A stretch of DNA of 64,000 bases, from NCBI RefSeq assembly GCF_013449725.1, contig NZ_JACCFF010000007.1, positions 186,001 to 250,000 on the forward strand, read 5' to 3'. This document shows, piece after piece, positions 32,391-40,645 of this stretch. The notes beneath the pieces were generated by a model, which worked only from the letters and a program-made list of their open reading frames with translations, made no database searches and was not told the DNA's origin. Positions within the stretch are counted from its first letter, which is position 1; the number at the start of each line of letters is the position of its first letter. This stretch comes from Mycobacteroides sp. LB1. Lineage in GTDB: Bacteria; Actinomycetota; Actinomycetes; Mycobacteriales; Mycobacteriaceae. The translations under genes and the position numbers were made by a program.

Positions 32391-32970
32391 GGAGCGCACC
32401 CGGTGTGCCTGGGCGGTCGACCCACCGGGGTCGACGCTGTACGCCGATTACCACGACAACGAATGGGGACGCCCGCTGTACGGGCGTGACGCCTTGTTCG
32501 AGCGGCTGTGCCTGGAGGCGTTCCAGAGCGGTCTGGCCTGGATCACCATCCTGCGCAAACGTGAGGGCTTCCGGCGCGCGTTCGACGGGTTCCAGCCCGA
32601 GAGGATCGCCCGGTATGGCGACAAGGATGTCGCCCGGCTGATGGCCGATGCGGAGATTGTGCGGAACCGCGCCAAAATCGAGTCATCCATCTCCAACGCC
32701 CGTGTCGTCCTCGACCTGGACACCGATCTTTCGGACCTGCTGTGGTCGTTCGCACCGAAACGCCGCGCCCGGCCACAGCATCTTTCCGACGTGCCTGCCG
32801 TCACCGAAGAATCCAAGGCGATGGCCGCCGAACTCAAGCGCCGCGGCTTTCGTTTTGTGGGCCCTACCACGGCATATGCGCTGATGCAGGCCACCGGGAT
32901 GGTGGACGATCACCTGCGGTCCTGCTGGGTTCCGCGAGCCGATACAGCCCCCTCCGAAGGGCCCAGTTGA
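32380..32970 (+). CDS. tag: 3-methyladenine DNA glycosylase I
   Basis: Base-excision repair enzyme removing 3-methyladenine from alkylated DNA. The 196-residue protein has RCAWAVDPPGSTLYADYHDN-EWG with zinc ligands Cys and His at the N-terminus, YGRDALFERLCLEAFQSGL, WITILRKREGFRRAF and the C-terminal pair in DDHLRSCWV (His and Cys), completing the four zinc ligands known from E. coli Tag. ATG 32380 (or 32374) lies inside the end of the DivIVA-like gene. Corresponds to Rv1210. Confidence 0.94.
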   Translation: MPSKERTRCAWAVDPPGSTLYADYHDNEWGRPLYGRDALFERLCLEAFQSGLAWITILRKREGFRRAFDGFQPERIARYGDKDVARLMADAEIVRNRAKIESSISNARVVLDLDTDLSDLLWSFAPKRRARPQHLSDVPAVTEESKAMAAELKRRGFRFVGPTTAYALMQATGMVDDHLRSCWVPRADTAPSEGPS

Positions 32971-33091
32971 GGGTCTGGTGTCCCCAGATACCCGCATAGG
33001 GAAGAATGGTCCAATGAAACGGCAGCTCAGATAGGGAACAATAGTCTGAGATGCCGAACACCCTTGGGTGGAATTTGGAGGGAGCAACACG

Positions 33092-33259
33092 ATGGCGGCC
33101 ATGAAGCCCCGAACAGGCGACGGTCCTCTCGAGGCTACGAAAGAGGGACGCGGGATCGTCATGCGCGTGCCGCTGGAAGGTGGCGGTCGGCTGGTGGTCG
33201 AGCTGACCCCCGATGAAGCTGCCGCGCTCGGCGACGAGCTCAAGAACGTCACCAGCTAG
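33092..33259 (+). CDS. DUF3117 small conserved protein, Rv1211-like
   Basis: A 55-residue soluble protein, highly conserved in actinobacteria: begins MAAMKPRTGDGPLEATKEGR, then IVMRVPLEGGGRLVVELTPD and an amphipathic helix ending LGDELKNVTS. ATG 33092 follows a GGAGGGAG site (33077-33084). Family function is unknown. It sits at the same place in M. tuberculosis, upstream of the convergent glgM. Confidence 0.9.
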   Translation: MAAMKPRTGDGPLEATKEGRGIVMRVPLEGGGRLVVELTPDEAAALGDELKNVTS

Positions 33260-33263
33260 GCCC

Positions 33264-33290
33264 CCGTAAGCGGGAGGTCCCCCACCTCAC
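33264..33290. terminator. Possible bidirectional hairpin between DUF3117 and glgM
   Basis: The 41-bp convergent gap holds CCCG-TAAG-CGGG partly overlapping GAGGT-CCCCC-ACCTC. Short stems, no U-tract. Confidence 0.35.
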
Positions 33291-33300
33291 TGCCTTCGGG

Positions 33301-34479
33301 CTAGCTGCAGACTTTCTGGTAGATCTGCAGCGTCATCTCCGCGATGTGCGCCCACGAGAACTCCTCGATACAGCGGGCTCTGCCGGCGTTGCCGAACTCG
33401 GTGGCACGGGCAGGGTCCGCGACCAGAGCGTTGACCGCATCGGCGAGCCCCGTCTCGAACGCCGCTGCCTCACTGCTCTCGTACGCCACCAATGTCCCGG
33501 TGGTGCCATCGGCGACCACCTCAGGTATCCCGCCGACGCGCGACGCTACGACTGCCGTACCGCAGGCCATCGCCTCAAGGTTCACGATGCCCAGCGGTTC
33601 GTAGATCGACGGGCAGACAAGAACCGTTGCCGCGGAAAGCACTTCCCGCACCTTGCGGGTGGGCAGGAACTCGCGTATCCAGTGCACGCCCGGCCGGCTC
33701 GCGGCCAACTCGGTGACGGCGCCGGTGATCTGCTCGGCGATCTCGGGGGTGTCCGGCTCGCCCGCGCACAGGATCAATTGGATCTCGGGGGCGAAGCGGT
33801 GTGCGGCCGCCACCAGATGCGCCAACCCCTTCTGCCGGGTGATCCGCCCGACGAATACGACAATCGGACGCGTTAGATCCACGCCCAGCTCCGCGAGTAC
33901 CGACCCTGGTTGGGTAATTGCCTCCGCCGGATCCACCGGGTACCAGGTTGCGGTGTCGATTCCGTTGCGCACCACATGAATCCGGTTGGGATCCAAATCG
34001 GGATAGGTCACCATGATGTCCTCGCGCATCCCACTGCTGACCGCGATGACGGCGTCGGCGGCGTGTATCGCGGTGTGCTCCACCCACGACGACACCCGGT
34101 ATCCGCCACCGAGCTGTTCGGCCTTCCACGGACGTCGCGGTTCCAGGGAATGCGCGGTCAACACGTGCGGGATGTCATGCAGCAGCTTGGCCAGATGTCC
34201 GGCTAGGCCGGTGTACCAGGTGTGCGAATGCACCACCGTCGCACCGGCGGCCGCGGCAGCCATCACCAGATCGGCCGACAAGGTCGTCAGCGCCGGATTG
34301 GCGCCGTCCAGTGCGGGATCGGGCCGATGCACCAAGGCGCCGTCGCGGGGAGCGCCCATACAGTGCACGTCGACATCGCACAGTGTGCGCAGCTGAGCCA
34401 CCAACTCGGTGACGTGGACCCCGGCCCCGCCGTACACCTCGGGTGGGTACTCCCGCGTCATCATCGCCACCCGCGTCAT
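33301..34479 (-). CDS. glgM: Alpha-maltose-1-phosphate synthase GlgM (glycogen-synthase-like GT4)
   Basis: A 392-residue GT-B glycosyltransferase that, in mycobacteria, joins ADP-glucose to glucose-1-phosphate giving maltose-1-phosphate for alpha-glucan assembly via GlgE (established for Rv1212c). Motifs: REYPPEVYGGAGVHVTELV (donor loop), VVHSHTWYTGLAGH and the C-terminal CPSIYEPLGIVNLEAMACGT with the E-x7-E pair. ATG 34479 is set by a -10 TACGGT 6 nt upstream; the longer in-frame extension has no support. Divergent from glgC, with 91 bp between starts. Confidence 0.94.
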   Translation of the reverse strand: MTRVAMMTREYPPEVYGGAGVHVTELVAQLRTLCDVDVHCMGAPRDGALVHRPDPALDGANPALTTLSADLVMAAAAAGATVVHSHTWYTGLAGHLAKLLHDIPHVLTAHSLEPRRPWKAEQLGGGYRVSSWVEHTAIHAADAVIAVSSGMREDIMVTYPDLDPNRIHVVRNGIDTATWYPVDPAEAITQPGSVLAELGVDLTRPIVVFVGRITRQKGLAHLVAAAHRFAPEIQLILCAGEPDTPEIAEQITGAVTELAASRPGVHWIREFLPTRKVREVLSAATVLVCPSIYEPLGIVNLEAMACGTAVVASRVGGIPEVVADGTTGTLVAYESSEAAAFETGLADAVNALVADPARATEFGNAGRARCIEEFSWAHIAEMTLQIYQKVCS

Positions 34480-34485
34480 GCCACG

Positions 34486-34491
34486 ACCGTA
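34486..34491 (-). promoter_or_regulatory. Leaderless -10 for glgM
   Basis: On the minus strand TACGGT ends 6 nt before ATG 34479. Confidence 0.5.
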
Positions 34492-34557
34492 GTAGGTGGC
34501 TCGGACGCCCGCAGGCCCGCCAGGGGTGTAGCGCTGGCCGCTTGTGCCGAGTGCCGA

Positions 34558-34563
34558 TAGGTT
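34558..34563 (+). promoter_or_regulatory. Leaderless -10 for glgC
   Basis: TAGGTT, 7-nt spacer, ATG 34571. Together with the glgM hexamer it defines a compact divergent promoter pair. Confidence 0.5.
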
Positions 34564-34570
34564 GATTGCT

Positions 34571-35785
34571 ATGAGGGCATCGCCACACGTTCTGGGGATC
34601 GTGCTTGCCGGCGGTGAGGGCAAGCGGCTGTACCCGCTGACTGCCGACCGCGCGAAACCGGCGGTGCCCTTCGGAGGTGCCTATCGCCTCATCGATTTTG
34701 TGCTGAGCAACTTGGTCAATGCGCGGTTCTTGCGGATTTGCGTTCTGACCCAATATAAGTCGCACTCACTGGACCGGCACATATCGCAGAACTGGCGGCT
34801 GTCGGGTCTGGCGGGGGAGTACATCACGCCGGTCCCCGCACAGCAGCGACTCGGCCCGCGCTGGTACACCGGCAGCGCCGACGCCATTCACCAGTCGCTC
34901 AACCTGATCTACGACGAGGATCCCGAGTACATCGCAGTGTTCGGTGCCGATCACGTGTACCGAATGGATCCCGAGCAGATGCTCGACTTCCATATCGACA
35001 GTGGTGCGGCCGTCACGGTCGCGGGAATCCGCGTTCCCCGCGCGGAGGCCACCGCATTCGGCTGCATCGATGCCGACGACACCGGCCGGATTCGGGAGTT
35101 CATTGAAAAACCGGCGGATCCTCCGGGCACGCCGGACGATCCGGACGCCGCGTTCGTGTCTATGGGGAACTACATCTTCACCACCAAGGAACTCGTCGAC
35201 GTCATCCGCGCGGATGCCGAGGACGACCACTCCGATCACGATATGGGCGGCGACATCATTCCTCGGCTGGTGGCCGACGGACGCGCCGCGGTCTATGACT
35301 TCAACACCAACCTTGTGCCCGGCGCCACCGAACGCGATCACGCGTACTGGCGCGATGTGGGAACCCTTGATGCGTTCTATGACGCGCATATGGATCTGGT
35401 GTCTGTGCACCCGGTGTTCAACCTGTACAACCGTCGTTGGCCGATCCGCGGTGAATCGGAGAACCTGGCGCCCGCCAAGTTCGTCAACGGCGGCTCCGCG
35501 CAGGAGTCGGTGGTCGGTGCCGGAAGCATCGTTTCAGCGGGGTCCGTCCGCAATTCGGTGCTGTCCTCGAATGTCGTCGTCGACGACGGCGCCGTTGTCG
35601 AGGGCAGTGTGTTGATGCCCGGTGTACGAGTGGGCCGTGGCGCGGTGGTGCGGCACGCGATTTTGGACAAGAACGTGGTTATCGGTGTGGGCGAACAGGT
35701 CGGTGTCGATATCGAACGTGACCGTGAGCGGTTCAATGTCAGCGCGGGCGGCGTCGTCGCCGTCGGCAAGGGCGTCTGGATCTAG
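34571..35785 (+). CDS. glgC: Glucose-1-phosphate adenylyltransferase GlgC
   Basis: Makes ADP-glucose from ATP and glucose-1-phosphate, the donor for GlgM. The 404-residue protein (same length as M. tuberculosis GlgC) shows LAGGEGKRLYPLTADRAKPA, FGGAYRLIDFVLSN, RWYTGSADAIHQSL, FGADHVYRMD, EKPADPPG and a C-terminal left-handed beta-helix (VVDDGAVVEGSVLMPGVRVG). The conserved allosteric/catalytic Lys-Arg segments are present. Convergent with the methyltransferase at 35812. Confidence 0.96.
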   Translation: MRASPHVLGIVLAGGEGKRLYPLTADRAKPAVPFGGAYRLIDFVLSNLVNARFLRICVLTQYKSHSLDRHISQNWRLSGLAGEYITPVPAQQRLGPRWYTGSADAIHQSLNLIYDEDPEYIAVFGADHVYRMDPEQMLDFHIDSGAAVTVAGIRVPRAEATAFGCIDADDTGRIREFIEKPADPPGTPDDPDAAFVSMGNYIFTTKELVDVIRADAEDDHSDHDMGGDIIPRLVADGRAAVYDFNTNLVPGATERDHAYWRDVGTLDAFYDAHMDLVSVHPVFNLYNRRWPIRGESENLAPAKFVNGGSAQESVVGAGSIVSAGSVRNSVLSSNVVVDDGAVVEGSVLMPGVRVGRGAVVRHAILDKNVVIGVGEQVGVDIERDRERFNVSAGGVVAVGKGVWI

Positions 35786-35811
35786 GAACCCTGGTGCTGG
35801 GCGCGCGGCCC

Positions 35812-36486
35812 TCACCACACCAGCGGCACCAGGCGGCTGCGCACCTTCTCGGTGTATTCGTCGTACCCCTGCAGATCGTGGCGCAGCATCTTCTCCTCGT
35901 CCAGGATCCGCACCACCAGCGAGGCGAAGGCCGGAATGATCGCGAGCAAGCCCCAATACGAGCCCAGCGCCAACGGCATACCCACCAACATCACCAGTGA
36001 GCCGGTGTACATGGGGTGGCGAACCAGCCCATACAGCCCGGTCGAGGTAACGGTCTGCCCGGACTCGACGGTGATGCTCGCGGCCGCATAGTTGTTCTGG
36101 GCCACCACCAGCGTGGCCGCACCCAGCCCGACGATCACCAGTACCTCGCCGACTATCACCAGCCAAGTCGGCACATGTGACCAGCCGAACCGGTGATCGA
36201 AGGCGCTCACCACGACGAGCGCCAGGAACGAGCTCAGCAGCACCGTGACAGCGAACTTCTGCACCGGGCGAGTCTCCGCGATGGGGCCGCCGTGTAAACG
36301 ACGCTTTAGCACCGCAGGATTCGTCGTGGCCAGGTAGATCGAGGAGATCACCGAGCTGATCACGAAGATCGCCAGGAACACCCAGGCCTGCCAATAGGCG
36401 AATGTTCCCGCGGGCCAGAACAGTGCCGCGCCGAACACGGCGAGGCCGATGATGCCCGAAACAACAGCTTGTACAGCAGTTTTCAT
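35812..36486 (-). CDS. Isoprenylcysteine carboxyl methyltransferase-like (ICMT/PEMT) membrane protein
   Basis: A 224-residue integral membrane protein with about five hydrophobic segments (AVVSGIIGLAVFGAALFW; AWVFLAIFVISSVISSIYL; FAVTVLLSSFLALVVVSAF; TWLVIVGEVLVIVGLGA; LVMLVGMPLALGSYWGLLAI). The SAM-binding C-terminal motif is YGLVRHPMYTGSLVML...RILDEEKML...GYDEYTEKV, the signature of bacterial ICMT/PEMT-like methyltransferases. It starts 12 bp after the ABC permease gene and belongs to that operon. The lipid or isoprenoid substrate is unknown. Confidence 0.82.
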   Translation of the reverse strand: MKTAVQAVVSGIIGLAVFGAALFWPAGTFAYWQAWVFLAIFVISSVISSIYLATTNPAVLKRRLHGGPIAETRPVQKFAVTVLLSSFLALVVVSAFDHRFGWSHVPTWLVIVGEVLVIVGLGAATLVVAQNNYAAASITVESGQTVTSTGLYGLVRHPMYTGSLVMLVGMPLALGSYWGLLAIIPAFASLVVRILDEEKMLRHDLQGYDEYTEKVRSRLVPLVW

Positions 36487-36498
36487 GATTTTCCTTTC

Positions 36499-38121
36499 TC
36501 AGATCGCGTCACGACGGCGATAGATCTTGCCCGCGCCTGCGGCGAGCCCTGCACCGATCGCGACGAGGATGAACATGGTGAGCCATGGGTACTCCACGGG
36601 AGCGCTGACCCGCATCACCGGAGACAGCTTCACCATCCAGGAGGGGAGCTGCAGTATTCCGGCGTAGAGCATGCCGACGGAGAATGCGACCACGAGCCAG
36701 CCAATCCAGCTCTGCTGCACGGCAACCGCCATGGCCGCGATACCGCAGACGACCAGTAGAGCGGGAATCTGTGCCAGCCCGGCGAGCGTAAGGCGCCACA
36801 CCAAATCCGGATTGTGCAGCGTCGCGGCAGCGCCCAGGCCGCCGCCTAAACCGGCGATCGCCATGAGCAGCGCACTGCCCAGTGCCGTCACTCCTACCGC
36901 GGACAACAGCCAGTTCCAGCGTGACACGGCACGGGCCAGTACCGCCTCGGCGATACCCGACTGTTCATCCTTGGCGAGCTTCACGATCGCCGACACCACA
37001 TATGCGGTGACCGCGATGGCGAGCACCTGGTTGAAGGTGGCGAAGATGCTGTCGAGGCCGTGTGTCTTGAAGGCCCGGGCCAGCAGCGGATTGGTGTCGA
37101 TGGATTCCCGCAGGCTCCTGGCCATCGAGCCGAATGCCATACCGCCCAGGAAGACTCCGACCGCCCAGCCTGTCAGCAGCCCGCGTTGCAGTTGCAGGTT
37201 GAGCGCGAACACGGACCCGATCTCGGGAGCATTGACATTCTCGCCGCGGGAGGGCAGCACCCCTGCGTCGTATTGACGATGCCCTTCGAGTACATGTGCG
37301 GTCGACATCAGCGCCAACGCGATACCCACCAACAGCAGGAAGGGCCACCAGCGCAGGTCGACGAACGGTCGCATCTGCTGGGCCCACGCCAGGGGCGAGA
37401 ACCAGCTCAGCGCGCTGCCCTTGTTATCGATGATGTCGCCGAGTCCACGAACCACTACCGCCGCGGCGAGGGCCGCCATGGCGACGCCGCTGGCTGCCCG
37501 GGAGGTGCGCCACAACTGTGATGTGACTGCTGCGACTCCGGCGAAAACCATGGAGGCCCCGGTGATTCCGAGACTTATCCCCAGGCTGTCGGCGAAATCG
37601 AATCCCGCCGCGGACAACGCGACCGTCATCGCGACGGCCAGGACGGCGTTCATCAGCCCCACCACAATGAGCGCCGCGTAGGTGCGCGCCTGGTGGCCGA
37701 TTACCGCCGACATGACCAGCTCGGCACCACCGGATTCCTCTTCGGCGCGGGTGTGGCGGATTACCGTCAGGATGGACATGATGGCGGCGGCGGCAATCAT
37801 GACGGTCATCAGTTCGTTGGCGACCATGACGCCGACATCGGTCTCGTCGACCCCAAAATTGGGTCCACCCATGATGATTCCGGCCGGCGTCTTCATCATG
37901 GTGACCCGCGCCATGCGGTCGGCGGACGTCGGATACATCGACTTGAAAGCCAGCGGTGTATAGGTCATGAGGAGGGTCAGCCAGCCCACCCACATACAGA
38001 TCCGGAATCTGTCGCGGCGCAGCGCCAACATGATCAATGTGCCGGTACCGGTCAGGGGGTGTCTGGGGGTGCCGTCGGAAATCGGTCGGCGGATGGGGAG
38101 GGTTGCGAAGTCGGTACTCAC
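36499..38121 (-). CDS. ABC transporter permease, multidrug efflux (Rv1217c-like)
   Basis: A 540-residue polytopic protein with about 12 hydrophobic segments in two six-helix halves, the tetronasin-type ABC-2 exporter subunit. Examples: FRICMWVGWLTLLMTYTPLA, VMVANELMTVMIAAAAIMS, LIVVGLMNAVLAVAMTVAL and LLVVCGIAAMAVAVQQSWIG. The TetR and ATPase genes overlap or adjoin it. The homologous Rv1217c-Rv1218c pair is reported to export several drugs; that activity here is inferred. It shares a 4-nt overlap with the ATPase gene. Confidence 0.88.
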   Translation of the reverse strand: MSTDFATLPIRRPISDGTPRHPLTGTGTLIMLALRRDRFRICMWVGWLTLLMTYTPLAFKSMYPTSADRMARVTMMKTPAGIIMGGPNFGVDETDVGVMVANELMTVMIAAAAIMSILTVIRHTRAEEESGGAELVMSAVIGHQARTYAALIVVGLMNAVLAVAMTVALSAAGFDFADSLGISLGITGASMVFAGVAAVTSQLWRTSRAASGVAMAALAAAVVVRGLGDIIDNKGSALSWFSPLAWAQQMRPFVDLRWWPFLLLVGIALALMSTAHVLEGHRQYDAGVLPSRGENVNAPEIGSVFALNLQLQRGLLTGWAVGVFLGGMAFGSMARSLRESIDTNPLLARAFKTHGLDSIFATFNQVLAIAVTAYVVSAIVKLAKDEQSGIAEAVLARAVSRWNWLLSAVGVTALGSALLMAIAGLGGGLGAAATLHNPDLVWRLTLAGLAQIPALLVVCGIAAMAVAVQQSWIGWLVVAFSVGMLYAGILQLPSWMVKLSPVMRVSAPVEYPWLTMFILVAIGAGLAAGAGKIYRRRDAI

Positions 38122-39023
38122 CGGGCCACGCCTTGATACTCGCGCATGAAGAGTTCTTCAAGCGATGCGGGCGCCACCGTGAGGTCGACGATCCCGAGAG
38201 TTGCCAGCTGTTCCATGGTGCGGTCCAGGTCGCTGCGATCCACCGTGAAGGACGCCCGATTGCCGCCGATGGTGAGATCGCGGAGCTGCGGAATGGATTT
38301 GAGCCCTGAGGGATTGGCCAAGGTGCGTACCGTGACCGATGTCCGCATGAAATGTCGCAGCTCGGCCAGGGAGCCGGAGAGCACCGTGCGACCGGCGCGC
38401 ACAATGGTCACCCGATGGCACAACTTCTCCACCTCGGCCAAGATGTGGCTGGACAGCAAGACCGCGCAGCCCCGCGCGGCCACCTCGGCGACGCACTGTT
38501 GGAATACCGTCTCCATCAACGGATCTAGGCCGGAGGTCGGCTCGTCGAGGATGAACAGCTCGGCGTCGGAGCAGAACGCGGCGATGAGCGCGATCTTCTG
38601 TCGGTTGCCCTTGGAGTAAGTGCGTGCTTTCTTGGAGGGGTCAAGTTCGAAACGCTCGATGAGTTCGTTGCGTCTTGGTAGTGAAATATGTTCGGAGCCA
38701 CGCATCCTGGTGAGGAAGTCGATCGCCTGTCCGCCGGTGAGGTTGGGCCACAAGGTGACATCTCCGGGTACGTAGGCGATGAGCCGATGCAAATCGACTG
38801 CATCGACCCACGGATCGCCGCCGAGGAGCTGTACCGTGCCGGCGTCGGCGCGTAGCAGGCCGAGGAGTACCCGGATGGTGGTGGATTTCCCGGCGCCGTT
38901 CGGCCCGAGGAAGCCGGCCACCTCGCCGTGGGCGACCGACAGATCGAGCCCGTCGAGCGCCTTGGTCTTCCCGAAGGACTTCGAGAGGCCGCGTATTTCG
39001 ACGGCAAAGTTGGCGTGGGTCAC
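38118..39023 (-). CDS. ABC transporter ATP-binding protein, multidrug efflux (Rv1218c-like)
   Basis: A 301-residue nucleotide-binding subunit: Walker A GPNGAGKSTT near residue 39, Q-loop YVPGDVTLWPNL, signature TYSKGNRQK (variant of LSGGQ), Walker B LFILDEPTSGLD and the switch His in SSHIL. A C-terminal regulatory tail of about 80 residues is typical of ABC-2 ATPases. It overlaps TetR and permease by 4 nt each (ATGA), so the three proteins are made together. The pump exports hydrophobic compounds by analogy with Rv1218c. Confidence 0.92.
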   Translation of the reverse strand: MTHANFAVEIRGLSKSFGKTKALDGLDLSVAHGEVAGFLGPNGAGKSTTIRVLLGLLRADAGTVQLLGGDPWVDAVDLHRLIAYVPGDVTLWPNLTGGQAIDFLTRMRGSEHISLPRRNELIERFELDPSKKARTYSKGNRQKIALIAAFCSDAELFILDEPTSGLDPLMETVFQQCVAEVAARGCAVLLSSHILAEVEKLCHRVTIVRAGRTVLSGSLAELRHFMRTSVTVRTLANPSGLKSIPQLRDLTIGGNRASFTVDRSDLDRTMEQLATLGIVDLTVAPASLEELFMREYQGVAR

Positions 39024-39664
39024 TTCGAATCTCCTTCGTTGAGAGGGTTCTCCTGCTGTGCGGCAAAGGCATCGAGCATGGTGGGGTCGGTCATCAAACC
39101 TTCGGTGTAGATCTCGATCGCGGGGAAGATCAGCTCATCGGAGTAGCGGCGCAAAATCGTGCGCAGATCGTCGTCGGGGTACATCTGCACATAGATCGCC
39201 AGGGCGCCCACACCGGTCAATGACACCCACAGCGCCCGGCCCTTGGGGTCGCGGCTCGGTTTGATGGTGCCGGCCCGCACCCCATCGTCGAGGTACTGCT
39301 CGGCGTCATGGATGGAGCGCTGCAGGAATGCGCGGCCGGGTTCACCTCCTGACTGCACGCTGTGCAGCAGGTACCTGACCATCGGCGCGAACGATTCGAT
39401 TTCGTCAAGGGCGTCGAGCCAGACTTTCGGGTCGTTGGAGGTCAGGGTGCGCGACTTCTCGGAGCGGATGTACTCCAACAGGTATCCGTCGACCGCCTGT
39501 CGGAGGCCTTCCTTGGATCCGTAGTGATGGATCACCAGCCCGGGGCTGACACCCGCCGCTTCGGCGATCGCGCGCACGCTCGCCCCGAACCCCTGCTCAC
39601 CCCACAGCTTGATGGCGGCATCCCGGATTCGGGCGGTGGCGGTGAGATCCTCGGCTGAACGCAT
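39020..39664 (-). CDS. TetR-family repressor of the efflux operon (Rv1219c-like)
   Basis: A 214-residue TetR regulator. The N-terminal helix-turn-helix reads ARIRDAAIKLWGEQGFGASV and RAIAEAAGVSPGLVIHHYGSKEGL; the larger C-terminal ligand domain covers the rest. ATG 39664 aligns with Rv1219c and fits a -10 TAATCT 7 nt upstream; a start six codons upstream would lie inside the operator. It is first in a four-gene operon (TetR, ATPase, permease, ICMT-like), and a GTTTA-N6-TAAAC dyad overlaps its promoter, so self-repression is expected. Confidence 0.92.
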   Translation of the reverse strand: MRSAEDLTATARIRDAAIKLWGEQGFGASVRAIAEAAGVSPGLVIHHYGSKEGLRQAVDGYLLEYIRSEKSRTLTSNDPKVWLDALDEIESFAPMVRYLLHSVQSGGEPGRAFLQRSIHDAEQYLDDGVRAGTIKPSRDPKGRALWVSLTGVGALAIYVQMYPDDDLRTILRRYSDELIFPAIEIYTEGLMTDPTMLDAFAAQQENPLNEGDSK

Positions 39665-39701
39665 GTTTAGTAGATTAAACACGCGTTCAGCCGAGCGTCA
39701 A
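39665..39701 (-). promoter_or_regulatory. Promoter and operator of the TetR-efflux operon
   Basis: Minus strand: -35 TTGACG (39696-39701), 18-bp spacer, -10 TAATCT (39672-39677), then 7 nt to ATG 39664. A GTTTA-N6-TAAAC inverted repeat (39665-39680) sits over the -10, the classic place for TetR autorepression. Confidence 0.65.
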
Positions 39702-39823
39702 GCATCTAGCTGTTGAGGGATTCGTGTCTTTACGAAAACGGTGCGAAAGGGTGCGCCGAAACTACGGTTTCAGCGTCATTTCGCGATTGGCCCGCGGAAC
39801 GGGGCGTGTCGGCGACCGGATGT

Positions 39824-40471
39824 TCAGTCGCGGGTGGCGGCCAGCAGGCCGTCACCCAGCGGAATCAGCACCGCGGTGAAACGGCCGTCATCGGCGATGA
39901 TGCGCGCCGCCTCGCGAACTCCGACTACGTCGGGATCGTTGGCCCCTGGATCTCCCGCGCGCCCACCGGCGGATGCCCCATGGATCACAACCGCCCCACC
40001 TGGGCGCAGTAGCCGAATACCTCCGGACAGGAAGTCGGGCTGATCGGCCGGTGCGGCATCGATGACAAGCAGGTCATACGACTCATCGGCCAGCCGTGGC
40101 AGCACCTCTTGGGCGCGCCCGCCGATCAGCCGGGTGCGCGACGGTGCGATGGCTGCTTCCGAAAAAGCCTGCTTGGCGCTGCGCTGGTGCTCGGGCTCCA
40201 GGTCAATGGTGGTGAGTACGCCGTCCTCGCGCATCCCTGAGAGCAGCCACAACCCGCTGACCCCCGCGCCCGTGCCGACCTCGACGACGGCCTTACCGCC
40301 GGATAGACGTGCGAAGACGCTGAAAAGAGCGCCGACCGCTGGTGTCACCGGGTTCGCGCCCAGGTCAACGGCACGTTCCCGGGCGGCGACGACGATATCG
40401 TCTTCGGAAATGGCGCCCTCGGCGTGGCTGACCATCGCCTCGACGTGGGATCGATCTGCGCTGCTGGTCAC
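39824..40471 (-). CDS. O-methyltransferase, Rv1220c-like
   Basis: A 215-residue class I methyltransferase of the O-MT family: AVVEVGTGAGVSGLWLLSGM (SAM motif I), VLTTIDLEPEHQ, SYDLLVIDAAPADQPD and LLRPGGAVVIHGA. It usually needs a divalent metal; here the metal Asp segment reads V-I-D-A-A-P. GTG 40471 was chosen to give the same length as Rv1220c; in-frame upstream extension is possible. Divergent from sigE as in M. tuberculosis. Substrate unknown. Confidence 0.88.
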   Translation of the reverse strand: MTSSADRSHVEAMVSHAEGAISEDDIVVAARERAVDLGANPVTPAVGALFSVFARLSGGKAVVEVGTGAGVSGLWLLSGMREDGVLTTIDLEPEHQRSAKQAFSEAAIAPSRTRLIGGRAQEVLPRLADESYDLLVIDAAPADQPDFLSGGIRLLRPGGAVVIHGASAGGRAGDPGANDPDVVGVREAARIIADDGRFTAVLIPLGDGLLAATRD

Positions 40472-40561
40472 GATTCGATCCTGTCGAGCTGGAGGGGGAT
40501 CTGTCCTGCGACACGCCGAACTCACGAAGGATCGGCCGGTTTCTCGTTCCGGAAACCCCTG

Positions 40562-40590
40562 CTGAGATCGGATCGAGACCGCATTCTCAG
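40562..40590. promoter_or_regulatory. CTGAGA/TCTCAG dyad upstream of sigE
   Basis: CTGAGA (40562-40567) and TCTCAG (40585-40590) form an inverted repeat with a 17-bp spacer, 56-84 bp upstream of the chosen sigE start. SigE genes are controlled by several promoters and by stress regulators; which factor would bind here cannot be told by eye. Confidence 0.3.
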
Positions 40591-40645
40591 GAAGAGTTAA
40601 GTTAGCTCATAAGTGCCCCACACCTCGGTGGTAGAAGGTCATGAC

